Positions 1 to 10,356 of a DNA stretch of 64,000 bases are shown piece by piece. The first letter of the stretch is position 1; each line of letters begins with the position of its first letter. The stretch is from Ardenticatenaceae bacterium (GTDB lineage: Bacteria; Chloroflexota; Anaerolineae; Promineifilales; Promineifilaceae), in contig JACKBV010000017.1 in the NCBI GenBank assembly GCA_020634315.1, positions 29,284 to 93,283 of the forward strand, read 5' to 3'. The position numbers and the translations under genes were made by a program. Below the pieces are notes generated by a model. That model saw only the letters and a list, made by a program, of their open reading frames with translations, ran no database searches and had not been told where the DNA came from.

Positions 1-1030
1 TGTCATTTCCAGCCGTCCCGGTACAAGCTGTGTTACCTGATATGACCCAGGCTGCACGCCCTCGAAGCAAAACGGATCGGCCGTACCGGCGGAAATGGCC
101 TGCCCAACCATTAATTCTGTGTTGGCGACGGTAAAAGTGACGCCGCCCATATACCCTTCATCGCTGTCATGCTGCCCATTGGCATTGCGATCATCAAAGG
201 CATTGACGCAAACGCGCCCGCCCTGCGGTGGTTCCGGTGTTGGCGAGGGGGTGTTGGTCGGGGTGGGGAGCGGTGTCGCCGTGAATTCTGGCGTTGCTGT
301 GGGCAGCGGCGTGTTTGTCACAACCGGAGCCGGTAATGGCGTGTTTGTCGGCAATGGCGTACTGGTTGGGGGTGGCCCCACTTCAACCAGCGATGCCGCG
401 TCAAAGTACGTGTTGAGGAATTTGTAACATTGGTTGACGCCGGGCACAGCCCAGTTGGACGATGTAAAGACAGAAATAGTGTTGCCTGTGGCTGTGGCTT
501 CGACGCTAAACTGCACCCATTGATCATGCGCGTTACCAGCCGCACCCCACACAACGTCACCATCACTCCATAAGCCGCTGCCATTGGGGTCGATCCCGGC
601 ACGAATAGCCATATTCAGGCCCGTATAGGAGGGATCGGCACTGTCCATTGAGCCATAGCCGCGTGCCCAAAATGAGAAACCGATATGTGCTGCCCGGTGT
701 AACTGTCACATTTTGCCACATACCGCCAGACCAGGTGTCCCAGTTGTTGCCCACATATTGTGAACTGCCGCCATCATAGACAAAATCAGTTGCCTGTCCC
801 CAGCGCGGCTTTTTGTGATACCCGTTTGTACAATCGCCAAACTGGTCGGCACTGCTTTCACGATGCCAGCGTGCCCAAGAGCTAGCCGCCCCTTTGTCAT
901 CATACGGCCCCTCAAAGCTGGGGTTTTGCAATAAATTGGTTCCTTGCGCAGCCACAGTCGGCGCACCATGACCGGGAACCAGTAATGTAACCAAGATGGT
1001 TAGCAAGAGTATTAACTGTATCTTCTTCAT
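1..1030 (-). CDS. Secreted modular surface protein, frameshifted, continues past the left edge
   Basis: The start is the ATG at 1030, preceded by GGAAAG; an ATG at 1045 would lie inside the end of the upstream gene. A signal peptide (MKKIQ followed by a hydrophobic stretch, residues 1-28) leads into NPSFEGP, a typical opening of carbohydrate-binding jelly-roll modules. Near 683 the frame must move by one base (one T too many in TTT) to continue as FSFWARGYG and then run without a stop to position 1. The second part holds a Pro/Thr-rich linker (about 230-375) and an SdrD-B-like module with VNAFDDRNANGQHDSDEG. It is third in an operon with the LysM and glycosyltransferase genes. A role at the cell surface is inferred; the ligand is unknown. 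The frame change may be a sequencing indel. Confidence 0.7.
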
Positions 1031-1041
1031 AAATCTTTCCT

Positions 1042-1923
1042 TCACTTCTTTAGTTGCCTATGAATTAACAAGAATATCACAGCCACAAAGATGGTCATAA
1101 CGACAAGGCCGATAAGCAGGAAAACGGTGGCGTTTCGTGGGGTGGTCGGCGTCGAGGATGCTGGCGGTGTGGGTTGAGCGGTTGCTGCTTGTGTGGGAGC
1201 ATTGACAGCCTGGGTGGTGGCGGTGGGGAGTGCTTCTCCCCCAGGACTCACCAGATAACTGCCAAATTCTAATAATGCCACGTCTCCTTGGCGCAGGCGG
1301 ATAGCCCAATTGCCATCGTTGGTCAGCACTTCGTTGGGGCCGATGGAACGGGTGATGTGGTACTGCCCTTTGCTCAATCCTTCTACGCAATAGGGTTCGG
1401 AGAGGCCGTCGGTGATGTAATTGGCGACAACGGCCGTTTCGTTGAAAATGGTAAACGCCACCGCCGGACGCAGCGTTTCTGTCGCATCGTGTATGCCATC
1501 CCGGTTCTGATCGTGATACGCCAGCAGGCAAATAGCCGTGCGCGGCGATGGCTGCGTGGGGTGTGGCGTGGGTGGCGGCAGGGTTGCTGTGGGCAAAGGT
1601 TCGGCCGTTGCTGTCGCTGGTGGCGGCCCATAGCCGACGATCAGCCGCTGCCCTGGCTGGATGAACGCATTTTCGCTCAGCCCATTTAATTCGAGCAATT
1701 GATTCAAGGTTAAGCCAGCCTGCGCGGCGATGTTCCACAACGAATCGTTTGGCTGCACCTCGATGTAGATGACGCCTGCTTCATCGGGCGTTGCCGTTGG
1801 CAGGGGTTCTTGCGCCCAGGTCGGAAACGGCCGTTCCCACAACACCAACAATAACAAAAGCACGCAGCGCGCAGCGCGTAGCGTGCGCCGCTGCTGCAAT
1901 CTGTGGCGTTTACACTGTCTCAT
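1042..1923 (-). CDS. LysM-domain exported protein with SdrB-like module and C-terminal membrane anchor
   Basis: The chosen ATG at 1923 overlaps the TGA of the upstream gene (ATGA), implying translational coupling; an in-frame ATG at 1950 lies inside that gene. Domains in order: an Arg-rich N-terminus with a hydrophobic signal segment (about residues 18-35), a LysM domain (about 50-95; NDSLWNIAAQAGLTLNQLLE then PGQRLIVGYG), a Pro/Thr linker, an SdrD-B-like module with DQNRDGIHDATE, a second linker and a final transmembrane helix (about 268-288) ending in HRQLKK. LysM domains bind glycan such as peptidoglycan. The architecture suggests a wall-binding protein on the outer face of the membrane. 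The precise role is not recognised. Confidence 0.8.
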   Translation of the reverse strand: MRQCKRHRLQQRRTLRAARCVLLLLLVLWERPFPTWAQEPLPTATPDEAGVIYIEVQPNDSLWNIAAQAGLTLNQLLELNGLSENAFIQPGQRLIVGYGPPPATATAEPLPTATLPPPTPHPTQPSPRTAICLLAYHDQNRDGIHDATETLRPAVAFTIFNETAVVANYITDGLSEPYCVEGLSKGQYHITRSIGPNEVLTNDGNWAIRLRQGDVALLEFGSYLVSPGGEALPTATTQAVNAPTQAATAQPTPPASSTPTTPRNATVFLLIGLVVMTIFVAVIFLLIHRQLKK

Positions 1924-3897
1924 GGCAAATCTCCCGTTTGCACTTCCCACACATCGCCCAGCAATGTGCCCTCGTTGTCATAGACCGGCTGCCGGGTGAG
2001 CGTTGTGTCATATACGCCAAGCAAAACCTGGTATTGGGCCGGAGCTGTCGCTTGCGGCAAGGGAATGGTGCGCCGCTCGTGCAGCAGCAATCCTGGACGC
2101 CACCACGCGGCCGACCAGCTGCCGCTGCCCGGCGGCGCGTCATCTTGCGCAATCAGCCCATTTTCCCCGACAATGTGGACGAATGCTTTCCAATCAGGAG
2201 AAACGGCCGTTTCCCCTGACCATAGCAAATCCACCTGCAAGCTGCCGGGAACGGCCGTAACCTCAGCCCGATGCAAGTGCAGCCCATCGCCAAACGTTGC
2301 CAGGACCTCCGCTGCCGCCGCAGGCGGCGGCGTGATGGCATATTGCACATACAACGGATACGCCTCGGCTTCCAAATCGCCGCGTGCCAACGGCCCAACC
2401 TGCGGCCATACGGTGGCCGCTGTGGGCAGCGCCTCGGCTAAAAAGTCGCGCCCGGCATACGGCCACACAAAAACAGTGGCCGCGGCGGGGAGTTGGGCGA
2501 GGCCCATTTCCGGGGTGAACGTTTCTATATGTGGATACGTTGCCAAAAATGGCAATGACGGCCAGCCATCCCAATACCGCTGATCGACAAAATAAGTTCC
2601 CACATTGGCCGTATTGTGCTCCTGGCTCATCTGCTCGCCCAGCTCGCGTGCTGCCTGCTCAAATAAGTAGCCCGTGTCGGCGTCCTGGCTGTAAGCGGCA
2701 TAATCGCGCATGGTAACGGCCGTACTGCCCAGCAGCAGCAGCCCTGCCAATACTCCTGGCACAAAACGCCATTTGCCCGGCATGCGTCTGGCAACCCCGC
2801 GCCACACCCAATCCAACCCCAACGCCGGAAAGATGACGACGGCCGGTAACACACCAACGGCTCGTAAAAAATGGGGCGTATCCTCTGCCAAAATGGTTGG
2901 GCCAAGCATGATGCCCACCCACAACAGCAGCAGCGTTGCCGCCGGTCGCCGCCACTGCCAGAGGCACCAGACCACGCCGAGCACAAAAGGCAGCGCCATC
3001 AATCCATCAAATACGGGGCGGCCGGCCGGATTGTGCCGCAAGATGGTGTCGCCTTGCCACACAAACATGCCCAGCGCCGCCCCTGTCTGGCGCAGCAATG
3101 TGCCCCACAAATCACCGCCATTGACGATTGGGTTCAAAATGGAGACTTGCCCCGTGCGCCCTAGCAAGATGTCTGGTTGTTGTAGGATGATGAAGGCGAA
3201 GGGGAGCAGGGAAACGGCCGTTCCCAGGGCGAAATACGCATAATCCGTAAGCCGTAAATCGTCATTCGGTGAGGCGTAAGCTTCGCTTGCGCAACACGGC
3301 AGCTGCCAGGCGAAAAACGCCATACCCGGCTAGCAGCAGCGGCGTGAAGCGTGCGGCCAGGTAAGTGTAAAAAGTCAGGCCATAAACGAGACCGGCCAGC
3401 AGCCACAACCCTTTATCACGTCGCCGGTAAGCGAGCGTGCCCAGCCAAAAGGCCAATGCCAGCAGCGGCGGCAGCAAAATGGTGCGAAATCCAATGCGAC
3501 TGAGGTGAACCGGCCAGAGGGTGATGGCCCACAGCAGCGCCGACAGCAGCCCTACACGCTGCCCGAACCAACTTGCCGCTAATTTGTATGTGACCAGGGT
3601 GGTGAGTGTGCCGCAAACGGCCGCTGCCAGCCGCACGGCTAATGCTGTTTGTCCAAAGAGGGCGATGGAAACGGCCGTTAAATAAATATAGACAGGCTCT
3701 CGACCATTATTGGCGGCAAAAAAAAGCGGATGATACCCATCCAGCACCGCTAAAGCGTCCAGCCCGTTATACGCCTCATCTCGATATAGGCCCGGCGGCC
3801 ACGTCCCCAACTGCCAAAAACGCAGCCCGGCCGCGACCAACAGCGCCAATAGTAAGAAAGCCCACCCCCATTGGAGTGAGCCGCGATGTTGTTTCAT
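1920..3897 (-). CDS. GT-C membrane glycosyltransferase (GT39/ArnT-like), frameshifted
   Basis: Two overlapping reading frames (3897 to about 3262, and about 3290 to 1920) form one protein of roughly 650 residues. The N-terminal half has a membrane helix, then GLYRDEAYNGLDAL: the Asp-Glu pair after the first helix is the catalytic signature of GT39/PMT/ArnT enzymes. Several more helices follow, then a soluble C-terminal region from about 2650 onward. Such enzymes move sugars from polyprenyl-phosphate carriers to lipid or protein acceptors on the outer membrane face. The frame break near 3262-3290 falls on a segment (TACGGCTTACGGATTAT on the coding strand) that resembles intergenic stutter repeats elsewhere in the window, so a small insertion is as likely as a base-call error. 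The ATG at 3897 was chosen because the upstream extension is not protein-like. Confidence 0.75.
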
Positions 3898-3933
3898 AGG
3901 ATGCGCCTGCTGCAAAGTTGTCAAAGCGGGGCA

Positions 3934-3942
3934 AGTATAGCA
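3934..3942 (-). promoter_or_regulatory. Extended -10 promoter element for the 3897-1 operon
   Basis: On the minus strand the sequence TGCTATACT (extended -10, TG-N-TATACT) lies about 35 bases upstream of the ATG at 3897. No good -35 is visible, which is usual for extended -10 promoters. This is a pattern match only. Confidence 0.4.
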
Positions 3943-4025
3943 AAATACGATTGAGTACGCGAGTTGACAGTAACCATACACTTAACTGTTTTGCGTACAC
4001 TTTCTTGGGTTGAGCAGCAACATTC

Positions 4026-5135
4026 ATGCGCATTTTAATGCTATCAAAGGCTTGCCTGGTTGGGGCTTACCAGCGAAAGCTGGAAGAAATCGCCAGGTGC
4101 GACAACGTAGAATTGACCGTTATCGTCCCCCCATCTTGGGATGATTTGGCTGCGCCGCTGCGGCTGGAACGCAGCCATACAGAAGGTTACAAACTGCTGG
4201 TAGACCCGATTCGCTTTAACGGCAATTACCACCTTTATTACTTTCCGCGTCTGAAGCAGCGATTGGCGCAATTGCGCCCCGATGTTGTGCATATTGACGA
4301 AGAACCGTACAACCTGGCGACCTGGTTGGCGCTGCGTCAGGCCAAAGCGGTTGGCGCAAAAACCTTGTTTTTCACCTGGCAAAATCTAAAACGCGCTTAC
4401 CCGTTTCCATTTAGTTATCTGGAACGGCAAGTTTTAGCGGGCATTGATTATGCTTTGATGGGAAATCAGGAAGCGGTAGAGGTGTGGCAAGCCAAAGGGT
4501 ATCAGGGGCCGCACCGTGTCATTCCCCAGTTTGGGGTAGACCCGACGCTTTACCAACGGGCGAAGAATCGTGACGGCGGGCGGGCGTTTACCATTGGCTC
4601 GGCTAATCGCCGGTTGGTGACGGAAAAGGGCATTGATTTGCTGCTGCAAGCCGCAGCACGCCTGCCGGGTATCTGGCAGGTACACATTGCCGGTGAAGGG
4701 CCAGCACGCGCTGACCTGGAACGCCTGGCACAAGAATTGGGCATTGGGGATCGGGTTATTTTTGATGGGGTTATTCCGTCGGCGCAAATGCCTGCTTATT
4801 TACAACAGTTGGATGTGTTGGCGTTGACTTCGCGCACGCGCCCCAACTGGAAAGAGCAGTTTGGGCGTGTTTTGGTGGAGGCGATGGCTTGTGAAACGGC
4901 CGTTATCGGTTCCACCAGCGGCGAAATTCCCCACGTCATTGGCGATGCCGGGCTGATCTTCCCCGAAGAAGACGTTGACAGCCTGCACCAACACCTGCTC
5001 ACCCTGATGCAATCAGAAACACAACGGCGCGAATTGGGGCAAAAAGGACGGCAGCGCGTCCTGGCCCATTACACGCAAGCACAAATTGCTGCGCAAACAG
5101 TTGCCGTTTATCAAGACATCCTGAATCACAAGTAG
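4026..5135 (+). CDS. Glycosyltransferase family 4 (GT-B fold)
   Basis: 369 residues, full family length. The N-terminal Rossmann domain opens MRILMLSKACLVGAYQRKLE and holds RPDVVHIDEEPYN; the C-terminal nucleotide-sugar domain has FTIGSANRRLVTEKGIDLLL and the EX7E motif in EQFGRVLVEAMACE (about residues 277-285), then TSGEIPHVIGDAGLIFPEED, typical of retaining GT4 enzymes. It should transfer an activated sugar to a lipid-linked or surface glycan on the cytoplasmic side; donor and acceptor cannot be read. It is divergent from the GT39 operon across about 130 bp and is followed after 6 bp by the TPR membrane protein, so envelope glycan assembly is the likely context. Confidence 0.9.
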   Translation: MRILMLSKACLVGAYQRKLEEIARCDNVELTVIVPPSWDDLAAPLRLERSHTEGYKLLVDPIRFNGNYHLYYFPRLKQRLAQLRPDVVHIDEEPYNLATWLALRQAKAVGAKTLFFTWQNLKRAYPFPFSYLERQVLAGIDYALMGNQEAVEVWQAKGYQGPHRVIPQFGVDPTLYQRAKNRDGGRAFTIGSANRRLVTEKGIDLLLQAAARLPGIWQVHIAGEGPARADLERLAQELGIGDRVIFDGVIPSAQMPAYLQQLDVLALTSRTRPNWKEQFGRVLVEAMACETAVIGSTSGEIPHVIGDAGLIFPEEDVDSLHQHLLTLMQSETQRRELGQKGRQRVLAHYTQAQIAAQTVAVYQDILNHK

Positions 5136-5141
5136 TAACGA

Positions 5142-6218
5142 ATGAGCGACGTTTTACCACAAACCAGTGATCACAACGAAGATACCTCAACCGCACCGCC
5201 AACGCGACCACCACGGCGGCCAATGCGCTTGGTGGGGCTGCTGCTTATCGGCGTTTCTTTATTATTGGGTCTTTATCTATTAGTGGGTTATATGGGTTGG
5301 CAAAGCGGGCAGGCGCAATTAGCGGAACGGCAGGAATCTGAAATGGCTGCCCAAATTGCGCGGCAAGTATCGTTGGCCCAAGATAACATTGACCAGGGCA
5401 GCTACACGCTGGCGCTGCGCCGCCTGGAGTGGGTGCTGGAGCGGTCGCCTAACCATGCAGAGGCGGTGAATCTGCGCGAAACGGCGCAAACCCTGCTCAA
5501 TATCACGCCGACACCGATCACGCAGGCGACTGTGACGCCGACGCCCGAACCTCTGCCGTCGCCGACGCCCGGTTTAATATCGGACCCGTTGACCGAATTG
5601 CAGCGCCTGCGCCTGTTGGTGGCAAAAGAGCAGTGGGATGAAGCGGAAACGGCCGTTTTGACATTCCAGCGCCAATTCCCCGACTACGAGCGGCAAGAAA
5701 CAAACCAACTGCTCTATGACAGCTATGTCGGGCTGGGCTTAAACCTGATTGAAGGAGAACAGGCCGAGTTAGGCTTGTTTTACCTGAACCAGGCCGAGGA
5801 ACTTGGCGATTTGCCGCAAGAGGTTCAAGATTATCGTCTTTGGGCGGAATGGTATTTACAAGGAATTGGCTTTTACGGCGTGAATTGGGAAATTGCTGTC
5901 GGCTATTTCCGCGATTTGTGCCTGGTGGCTCCTTTCTACCAATCCTCTTGTGAACTGCTGCGCGATTCGTTAATTTCCTATGCTGACTTATACGCCTTTG
6001 CCCAAGATTGGTGTCCGGCGGTCGATTTCTATGTTGAAGCGCAGCGGCAAGGTAACAGCACCGAACTGGCGCAAAAACTTGAAGCGGCGCGTACTGGCTG
6101 CCTGGAAGCAACGCCAACGCCCGGTGTCATCACCGGCACTGTACCGATTACAGATGTGCAGCCGTTTGGCGGTACATCGTCTAATTTCCTGCCGACACCA
6201 GGAACCGAGAACCGTTAA
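5142..6218 (+). CDS. Single-pass membrane protein with TPR-like helical repeats
   Basis: 358 residues: a charged, Pro-rich cytoplasmic N-terminus (to about 28), one transmembrane helix (LVGLLLIGVSLLLGLYLLVG, about 30-50), then an extracytoplasmic helical region with TPR-like units (for example SYTLALRRLEWVLERSPNHAEAV, shortened here to its pattern, near residues 86-108) and a Thr/Pro linker around 125-145. The C-terminal half has further repeat helices with conserved Cys pairs (DLCLVAPFYQSSCE; DWCPAV) and ends in a Thr/Pro tail. Such proteins act as scaffolds; no partner can be named. It begins 6 bp after the GT4 gene and is followed by the LuxR-kelch gene, so the three are probably co-transcribed. 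Confidence 0.7.
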   Translation: MSDVLPQTSDHNEDTSTAPPTRPPRRPMRLVGLLLIGVSLLLGLYLLVGYMGWQSGQAQLAERQESEMAAQIARQVSLAQDNIDQGSYTLALRRLEWVLERSPNHAEAVNLRETAQTLLNITPTPITQATVTPTPEPLPSPTPGLISDPLTELQRLRLLVAKEQWDEAETAVLTFQRQFPDYERQETNQLLYDSYVGLGLNLIEGEQAELGLFYLNQAEELGDLPQEVQDYRLWAEWYLQGIGFYGVNWEIAVGYFRDLCLVAPFYQSSCELLRDSLISYADLYAFAQDWCPAVDFYVEAQRQGNSTELAQKLEAARTGCLEATPTPGVITGTVPITDVQPFGGTSSNFLPTPGTENR

Positions 6219-6245
6219 CCAACCCCATTTCTAACGATTTTGCCC

Positions 6246-7644
6246 ATGCCTGAATTTGGAGAACCACTTAGCAGCCGTGAAATAGATGTCCTGGATTGTA
6301 TGGTGCAGGGCGCGACAAACAAGGAAATCGCTTCGCAGTTGTCGATTAGCGAGAATACGGTGAAGGTTCATTTGCGCCGTATTTACGCGAAGTTGGGCGT
6401 TTCCACGCGCACGGAAGCCGTCACGGCCGCTATTCAGCAAGGGGTGATTACGGTTCCGGGGATGGAAACGGTGACGGTCGAGACCCCGGCTGCCCCATCC
6501 CCAACAGCGCCTGTGGTGGAAGCGGAAACGGCCGTTTCCCCATCCCCACCCCCGGCAACAACCGCCCTGACACACCGACCACAGCGGGCAAGCCCAGAGC
6601 CACACGCTGGCGCACCGTCAGCATCGTCCTGGCTGTGACACTCATTGCCTTGCTGTTGGGATTCGTGGGCTGGCAGATGTTTGGCCCTGACGACACGGTA
6701 ACAGTCACCCCACACCGGTACCATTTACCGAAATCCCCATTGGCGATTCACGCTGGCGGCTCAATCGCCCATTGGACAGCGCACGCATCGGCATGGCTAG
6801 CGCCACAATTGGGCTGGACGTTTATATTATCGGCGGCGAAACGGCCGTTGGCGTCAGCAACACGGTCAGCATTTACGACACAACCTCGTTCACATGGCGC
6901 GATGGCACACCCAAACCAACGGCCGTTGCCGATACAACAGCGGCCGTTCTCTACGGCGAAATTTACATTCCCGGCGGTCGTCTGGCCGATGGTCAGCCCA
7001 CCAATGTTGTCGAAGTTTACAGCCCGGCCAACAATGCCTGGCGGTTGGCAACCGCCTTGCCCCAACCCATTGCCGGGGCGCTTGTGCTTAGCCAGGATGG
7101 CTTTCTCTACGTGTTTGGCGGGTGGGACGGCGACACATACCTGGACACAGCTTACGAATTTAACCCGCGCCTTAACAGTTGGCGACCCCTGCCGCCCATG
7201 ACGCATCCCCGCGCTTTTACCGCCGGCGGCGCTGTCGCCGGTCATCTGTATGTGGTTGGCGGCTACGACGGCCAGGACGAGTTAGCCATTTGTGCCGCCT
7301 TTGATACCCTGGCTGAATCATGGCAAGATTGCCCAGACATGCTTGCGCCGCGTGCCGGAGCCGGTGGCGCTGTCTTGCTCAATCAGCTTTATGTGATTGG
7401 CGGCGGCTTGACTGCTGACAACGAGATTCCCTTTAGTGAAGAGTACAACCCGAACAGCCAGACGTGGCAGGTGGTGAATACGCCGATGCTCACAGACAAC
7501 GGCCATTGGTCGTACCTGAGCGTTACCAATGTCGAAACGCGTTTGTATGCTATTGGCGGGAATTTGGGCGACCAATTGTCGGCTGATACGTATGTGTTGG
7601 AGACTGTGTTCCAGGCTTTTATCCCCTCACTTGAAGTGCCATGA
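6246..7644 (+). CDS. Membrane-bound LuxR-type HTH protein with extracytoplasmic kelch propeller, two frame breaks
   Basis: I join three frames. Segment 1 (from the ATG at 6246; a TTG lies at 6240) has a complete LuxR/GerE helix-turn-helix: LSSREIDVLDCMVQGATNKE, then IASQLSISENTVKVHLRRIY. After a Pro-rich linker, a one-base change in the C-rich run near 6540-6560 leads into ATRWRTVSIVLAVTLIALLL, a transmembrane helix. A second change near 6700 (CACCCCAC) leads to PVPFTEIPIGDSRWRLNRPL and then about six kelch blades (YIIGG, YIPGG, YVFGG, YVVGG, YVIGG, YAIGG) to the stop. The order HTH, membrane helix, beta-propeller would make a one-component transmembrane sensor/regulator. The stop overlaps the next ATG (ATGA). 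If the breaks are real, only a truncated DNA-binding protein is made. Confidence 0.65.
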
Positions 7645-10093
7645 GCGAAGCCCAACCACAAATTGCATCTTCAACCCAGTCAAACTGGTGGTGGCGTGAT
7701 GTCTGCTGGCTGCTTGGCGGGATTGTGTTTTTGTTATGGGGGCTGCTGGGCTGGCTCCCTGTGCGCCTCGATGCGTTGTTTACGCCGCTGATTGCCGTAG
7801 ACGCGAATCAACACCGGCTGGATACAGCATTACCTGCGCCAACTGGCGACTTTACCATTGAGCAAACTTTTGTGCCTGACCACGATGGCCTGCGCGAGAT
7901 TGAGCTGCTGTTGGTGCGTTGGGACGAGACGCAAAACGGCCGTTTCTGGCTCAAACTGCGCGATGACAAAGGCAACACCGTCGCCGAAGAATGGATCAAT
8001 TCGCTTGGCGTGGCGCACAATCAAGGACATGTCTTTCGTTTTCCTGTGCAAGCAAATTCGGCGGGGCGGCCATACACGCTGGAATTGGGCGGCAGCGCCA
8101 CCAATCCATTGTCTGCCTGGGGCTACAGCCTGGATGTGATTGGCAACGGCCGTTTACAGCTTGTGCCCACCCAGGTTGCTGCGCTTGTGCCGGAAACGGC
8201 CGTGCAAGATATTCGCTTCACGACCCGTTACCAGTTAACAGTGGCCGGTGCCTTTGCATACACTCGGCCAACAACTGCGCCAACAAGGCGTGTATCTGCT
8301 GCTGGCGCTCGCCTTTATCCCCTTGCCCGGTGCGCTGCTGCTCTCTTACACGCGCCGCCGCTGGGATGTGGCTGCCTGGTGGGGAACCGCCTATGCCTTA
8401 GGAGCCGCTACCTGGCCCTTCATCTGGTATGCTTTGACTTTGGTGGGGGGGCGCTGGCGCGGCTGGTCACTCTGGCTCTTGTTTGTCGTTGGCTGGCTCG
8501 TCTTGATTATGCGCCACTTTCCCCGCCGCCGTTCCCGCGCTTCGTTTACCAATCCGCATATCGTCCTGCTCTTGATTTTGCTGCTTGGTTTTGGCGTGCG
8601 CCTGCTGGCCGTGCGCGACATCAACATTCCCCCCTGGGTTGATGCCGGGCGTCATGCGTTGATCACAACAGTGATGACAGAAACCGGGCAGACGCCAAGC
8701 AATTACCTGCCCATTTTACCTATCGAGCGTTTCCCTTATCACTTTGGCTTTCACACGCTTTCGGCCAGTTTGTCGTTGATGACACCCTGGTCGCTGCCCG
8801 ATTTGCTGCTCTATCTGGGGCAATTGCTCAATGCCCTGATTCCACTGACGATTTATACGGCCGTTTGGCTGGTGACGCGCCGCCCCTGGGCTGGTGTGCT
8901 GGCCGCTTTTCTGGCTGCCGTGCCCTTCTTTTTCCCCGCTTACTATGCCACCTGGGGGCGCTTTACACAGCTCACGGCTATGCTGATTATGCCGGTGCTG
9001 TTGGCCTCAACCTGGATGCTGCTGCGCGGCGGGCGTGCCTGGCGGCGGTTGTGGTGGCTGGTCGGCTTGTTGGCTGCGGGCATGTTTTTGGTGCATTTTC
9101 GCGTCTTTCTCTTTTACATTCCTTTGGCGGGGGTTGATCTGGCTGGTGAGCATGGGGCGAAACGGCCGTTATCTGGCCGCTGCGACCACTTTAGCCTTGC
9201 TGCTCGTCTCGCCACGCATCTGGCAGTTGTGGGCAGCCAGCGAGCCAGCATCCATTGCGGGCAGTCGCATTGCCGGATACAACACCTTTCCCACTAGTTA
9301 CCTGCAAACCGGTTGGGAAGTGCAATTTGTCTGGCTGGCGGTCGCTTGTTTGCCCCTGGTTTTGCTAGCTGCGCTGCGCCGCCGCGCCTGGAGCATCTTC
9401 CCGTTTACGTTGGTGCTGTGGGTGGCGCTGCTCTTCCTCCTGCTCTCTGGCGAACGGCTTGGCTTGCCAGAAACGTCGCTGGTGAATATGAACAGCATGT
9501 ACATCACGCTGTTTGTGCCGCTGGCGATCTTTTTGGGGGTTGTGTGGGAGCGAATCGGCCGTTGGTGGCAGCGGCAGCGTGTCTGGCTGCAAATTCCCGC
9601 ACACTTGCTTGCCGGGGCTGCGCTGACGGCGGCATTGCTTTTTGGCGCACGGCAGCAAATGAGCATTTTGAATGAACAGACCATTCTCGCTTATCCGGCT
9701 GATCGCGAGGCGTTGACCTGGGCCGCGGCGCATTTGCCGGAGACGGCCAAGGTGGCGGTGAATAGCTGGCTTTGGCTGGGCAATACCTGGGCGGGGAATG
9801 ATGGCGGGGCCTGGCTGCTGACCCTGGCACACCGCTATGGCACGACGCCTCCGGCTGATTACATTTATGATCGGGCATTGCTGCAAGAGGTGAATGGGTT
9901 TAATGAAGTGGCAACGGCCGTTACCGATTGGTCAGACCCGGCGCAAGCTGCCTGGCTGCACGCACAAGGCGTCACGCATATTTTTGTGGGTGTGCGTGGT
10001 GGCTTTTTCGATCCGGCTAAACTGGCGCAAAACCCTGCTTTGCAGTTGCTTTACAGTCAGAATGGCGCCTTCATTTTTCAAGTGAATCAATAA
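7641..10093 (+). CDS. Large polytopic membrane protein, possible GT-C glycosyltransferase, two frame breaks
   Basis: About 815 residues after joining three frames: 7641 to about 8260, about 8250 to 9140, and about 9130 to 10093. An N-terminal membrane helix (LLGGIVFLLWGLLGWLPV) precedes a beta-rich extracytoplasmic region (about residues 50-200, with FTIEQTFVPDHDGLREIELL, similar to domains that open some membrane glycosyltransferases), then ten or more helices and a soluble C-terminal part with CDS-like sequence up to the TAA at 10093. The helix NIPPWVDAGRHALITTVM contains an Asp in the place where GT-C enzymes carry their catalytic acid. Both breaks sit near short repeats or G runs (GGGGG near 9128), fitting base-call indels. 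The function is inferred from topology only. Confidence 0.6.
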
Positions 10094-10100
10094 GCTGCAA

Positions 10101-10160
10101 AAAGCCTCCCGGAGGTTGTCAGAGGGACGTTCGCCACATAAGATAAACCTCCGGGAGGTT
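10101..10160. repeat. Double-hairpin repeat, copy 1
   Basis: Two 15-base arms, each nearly self-palindromic, face each other: GCCTCCCGGAGGTT and AACCTCCGGGAGGTT, separated by about 28 bases ending CACATAAGATA. A run of five T follows the right arm, so it could end transcription of the gene ending at 10093. Two further copies occur at 10187 and 19022 with related inner sequences. Confidence 0.8.
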
Positions 10161-10186
10161 TTTGCCAAGGAGATTTCACCAGATGT

Positions 10187-10246
10187 GCAACCTCCCGGAG
10201 GTTATCAATGGAAGGCTTGCCGCATAAGACAAACCTCCGGGAGGTT
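10187..10246. repeat. Double-hairpin repeat, copy 2
   Basis: Arms AACCTCCCGGAGGTT (10189-10203) and AACCTCCGGGAGGTT (10232-10246) flank an inner segment with CAATGGAAGGCTTGCCGCAT, close to that of copy 3 (CAATGGTAGGCTCGTCACAT). It lies in tandem with copy 1, within the leader of the beta-glucosidase gene. Confidence 0.8.
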
Positions 10247-10249
10247 ATT

Positions 10250-10296
10250 TTCAAGGGAGACAACATGCGTGGTAGGCACTACCATGAATGAAAACT
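10250..10296 (+). promoter_or_regulatory. Leader module shared with the yceI-type gene at 19104
   Basis: TTCAAGGGAGAC, about 22 less conserved bases, then ACCATGAATGAAAAC; the same outer blocks with nearly the same spacing are at 18974-19019. Both copies precede a repeat and then the ribosome-binding site of a plus-strand gene. In this copy a possible nine-codon leader frame (ATG at 10265, peptide MRGRHYHE) stands six bases after AAGGGAG; the other copy lacks that ATG. Confidence 0.5.
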
Positions 10297-10348
10297 GTAG
10301 GTCGGATTGCTAATCCGACTATCGGATTAACAATCCGATTTACGAAGG
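10297..10348 (+). repeat. Leader repeat GTCGGATTGCTAATCCGAC..., copy upstream of beta-glucosidase
   Basis: Contains two imperfect hairpins, GTCGGATTGCTAATCCGAC and ATCGGATTAACAATCCGAT, directly before the ribosome-binding site GAAGGAG. A copy identical over about 44 bases lies at 25610-25654 on the opposite strand, again just before the binding site of a gene (Nfu), so orientation relative to the gene is the same. Confidence 0.8.
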
Positions 10349-10356
10349 AGACTATT

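Noticed and set aside
5518..6117. Minus-strand open frame of 199 codons inside the TPR membrane gene
   Set aside because: The plus-strand gene has clear helix and repeat structure; the antisense product is Arg/Ser/Pro-rich noise.
10101..10246. Two tandem repeat units that could suggest a CRISPR array
   Set aside because: Only two units, arms are hairpin-forming with conserved inner sequence rather than unique spacers, a third unit lies 9 kb away, and no cas gene is present.
10116..10313. Plus-strand frame of 65 codons through the repeat-rich leader
   Set aside because: It merely reads across the hairpin repeats and leader module.
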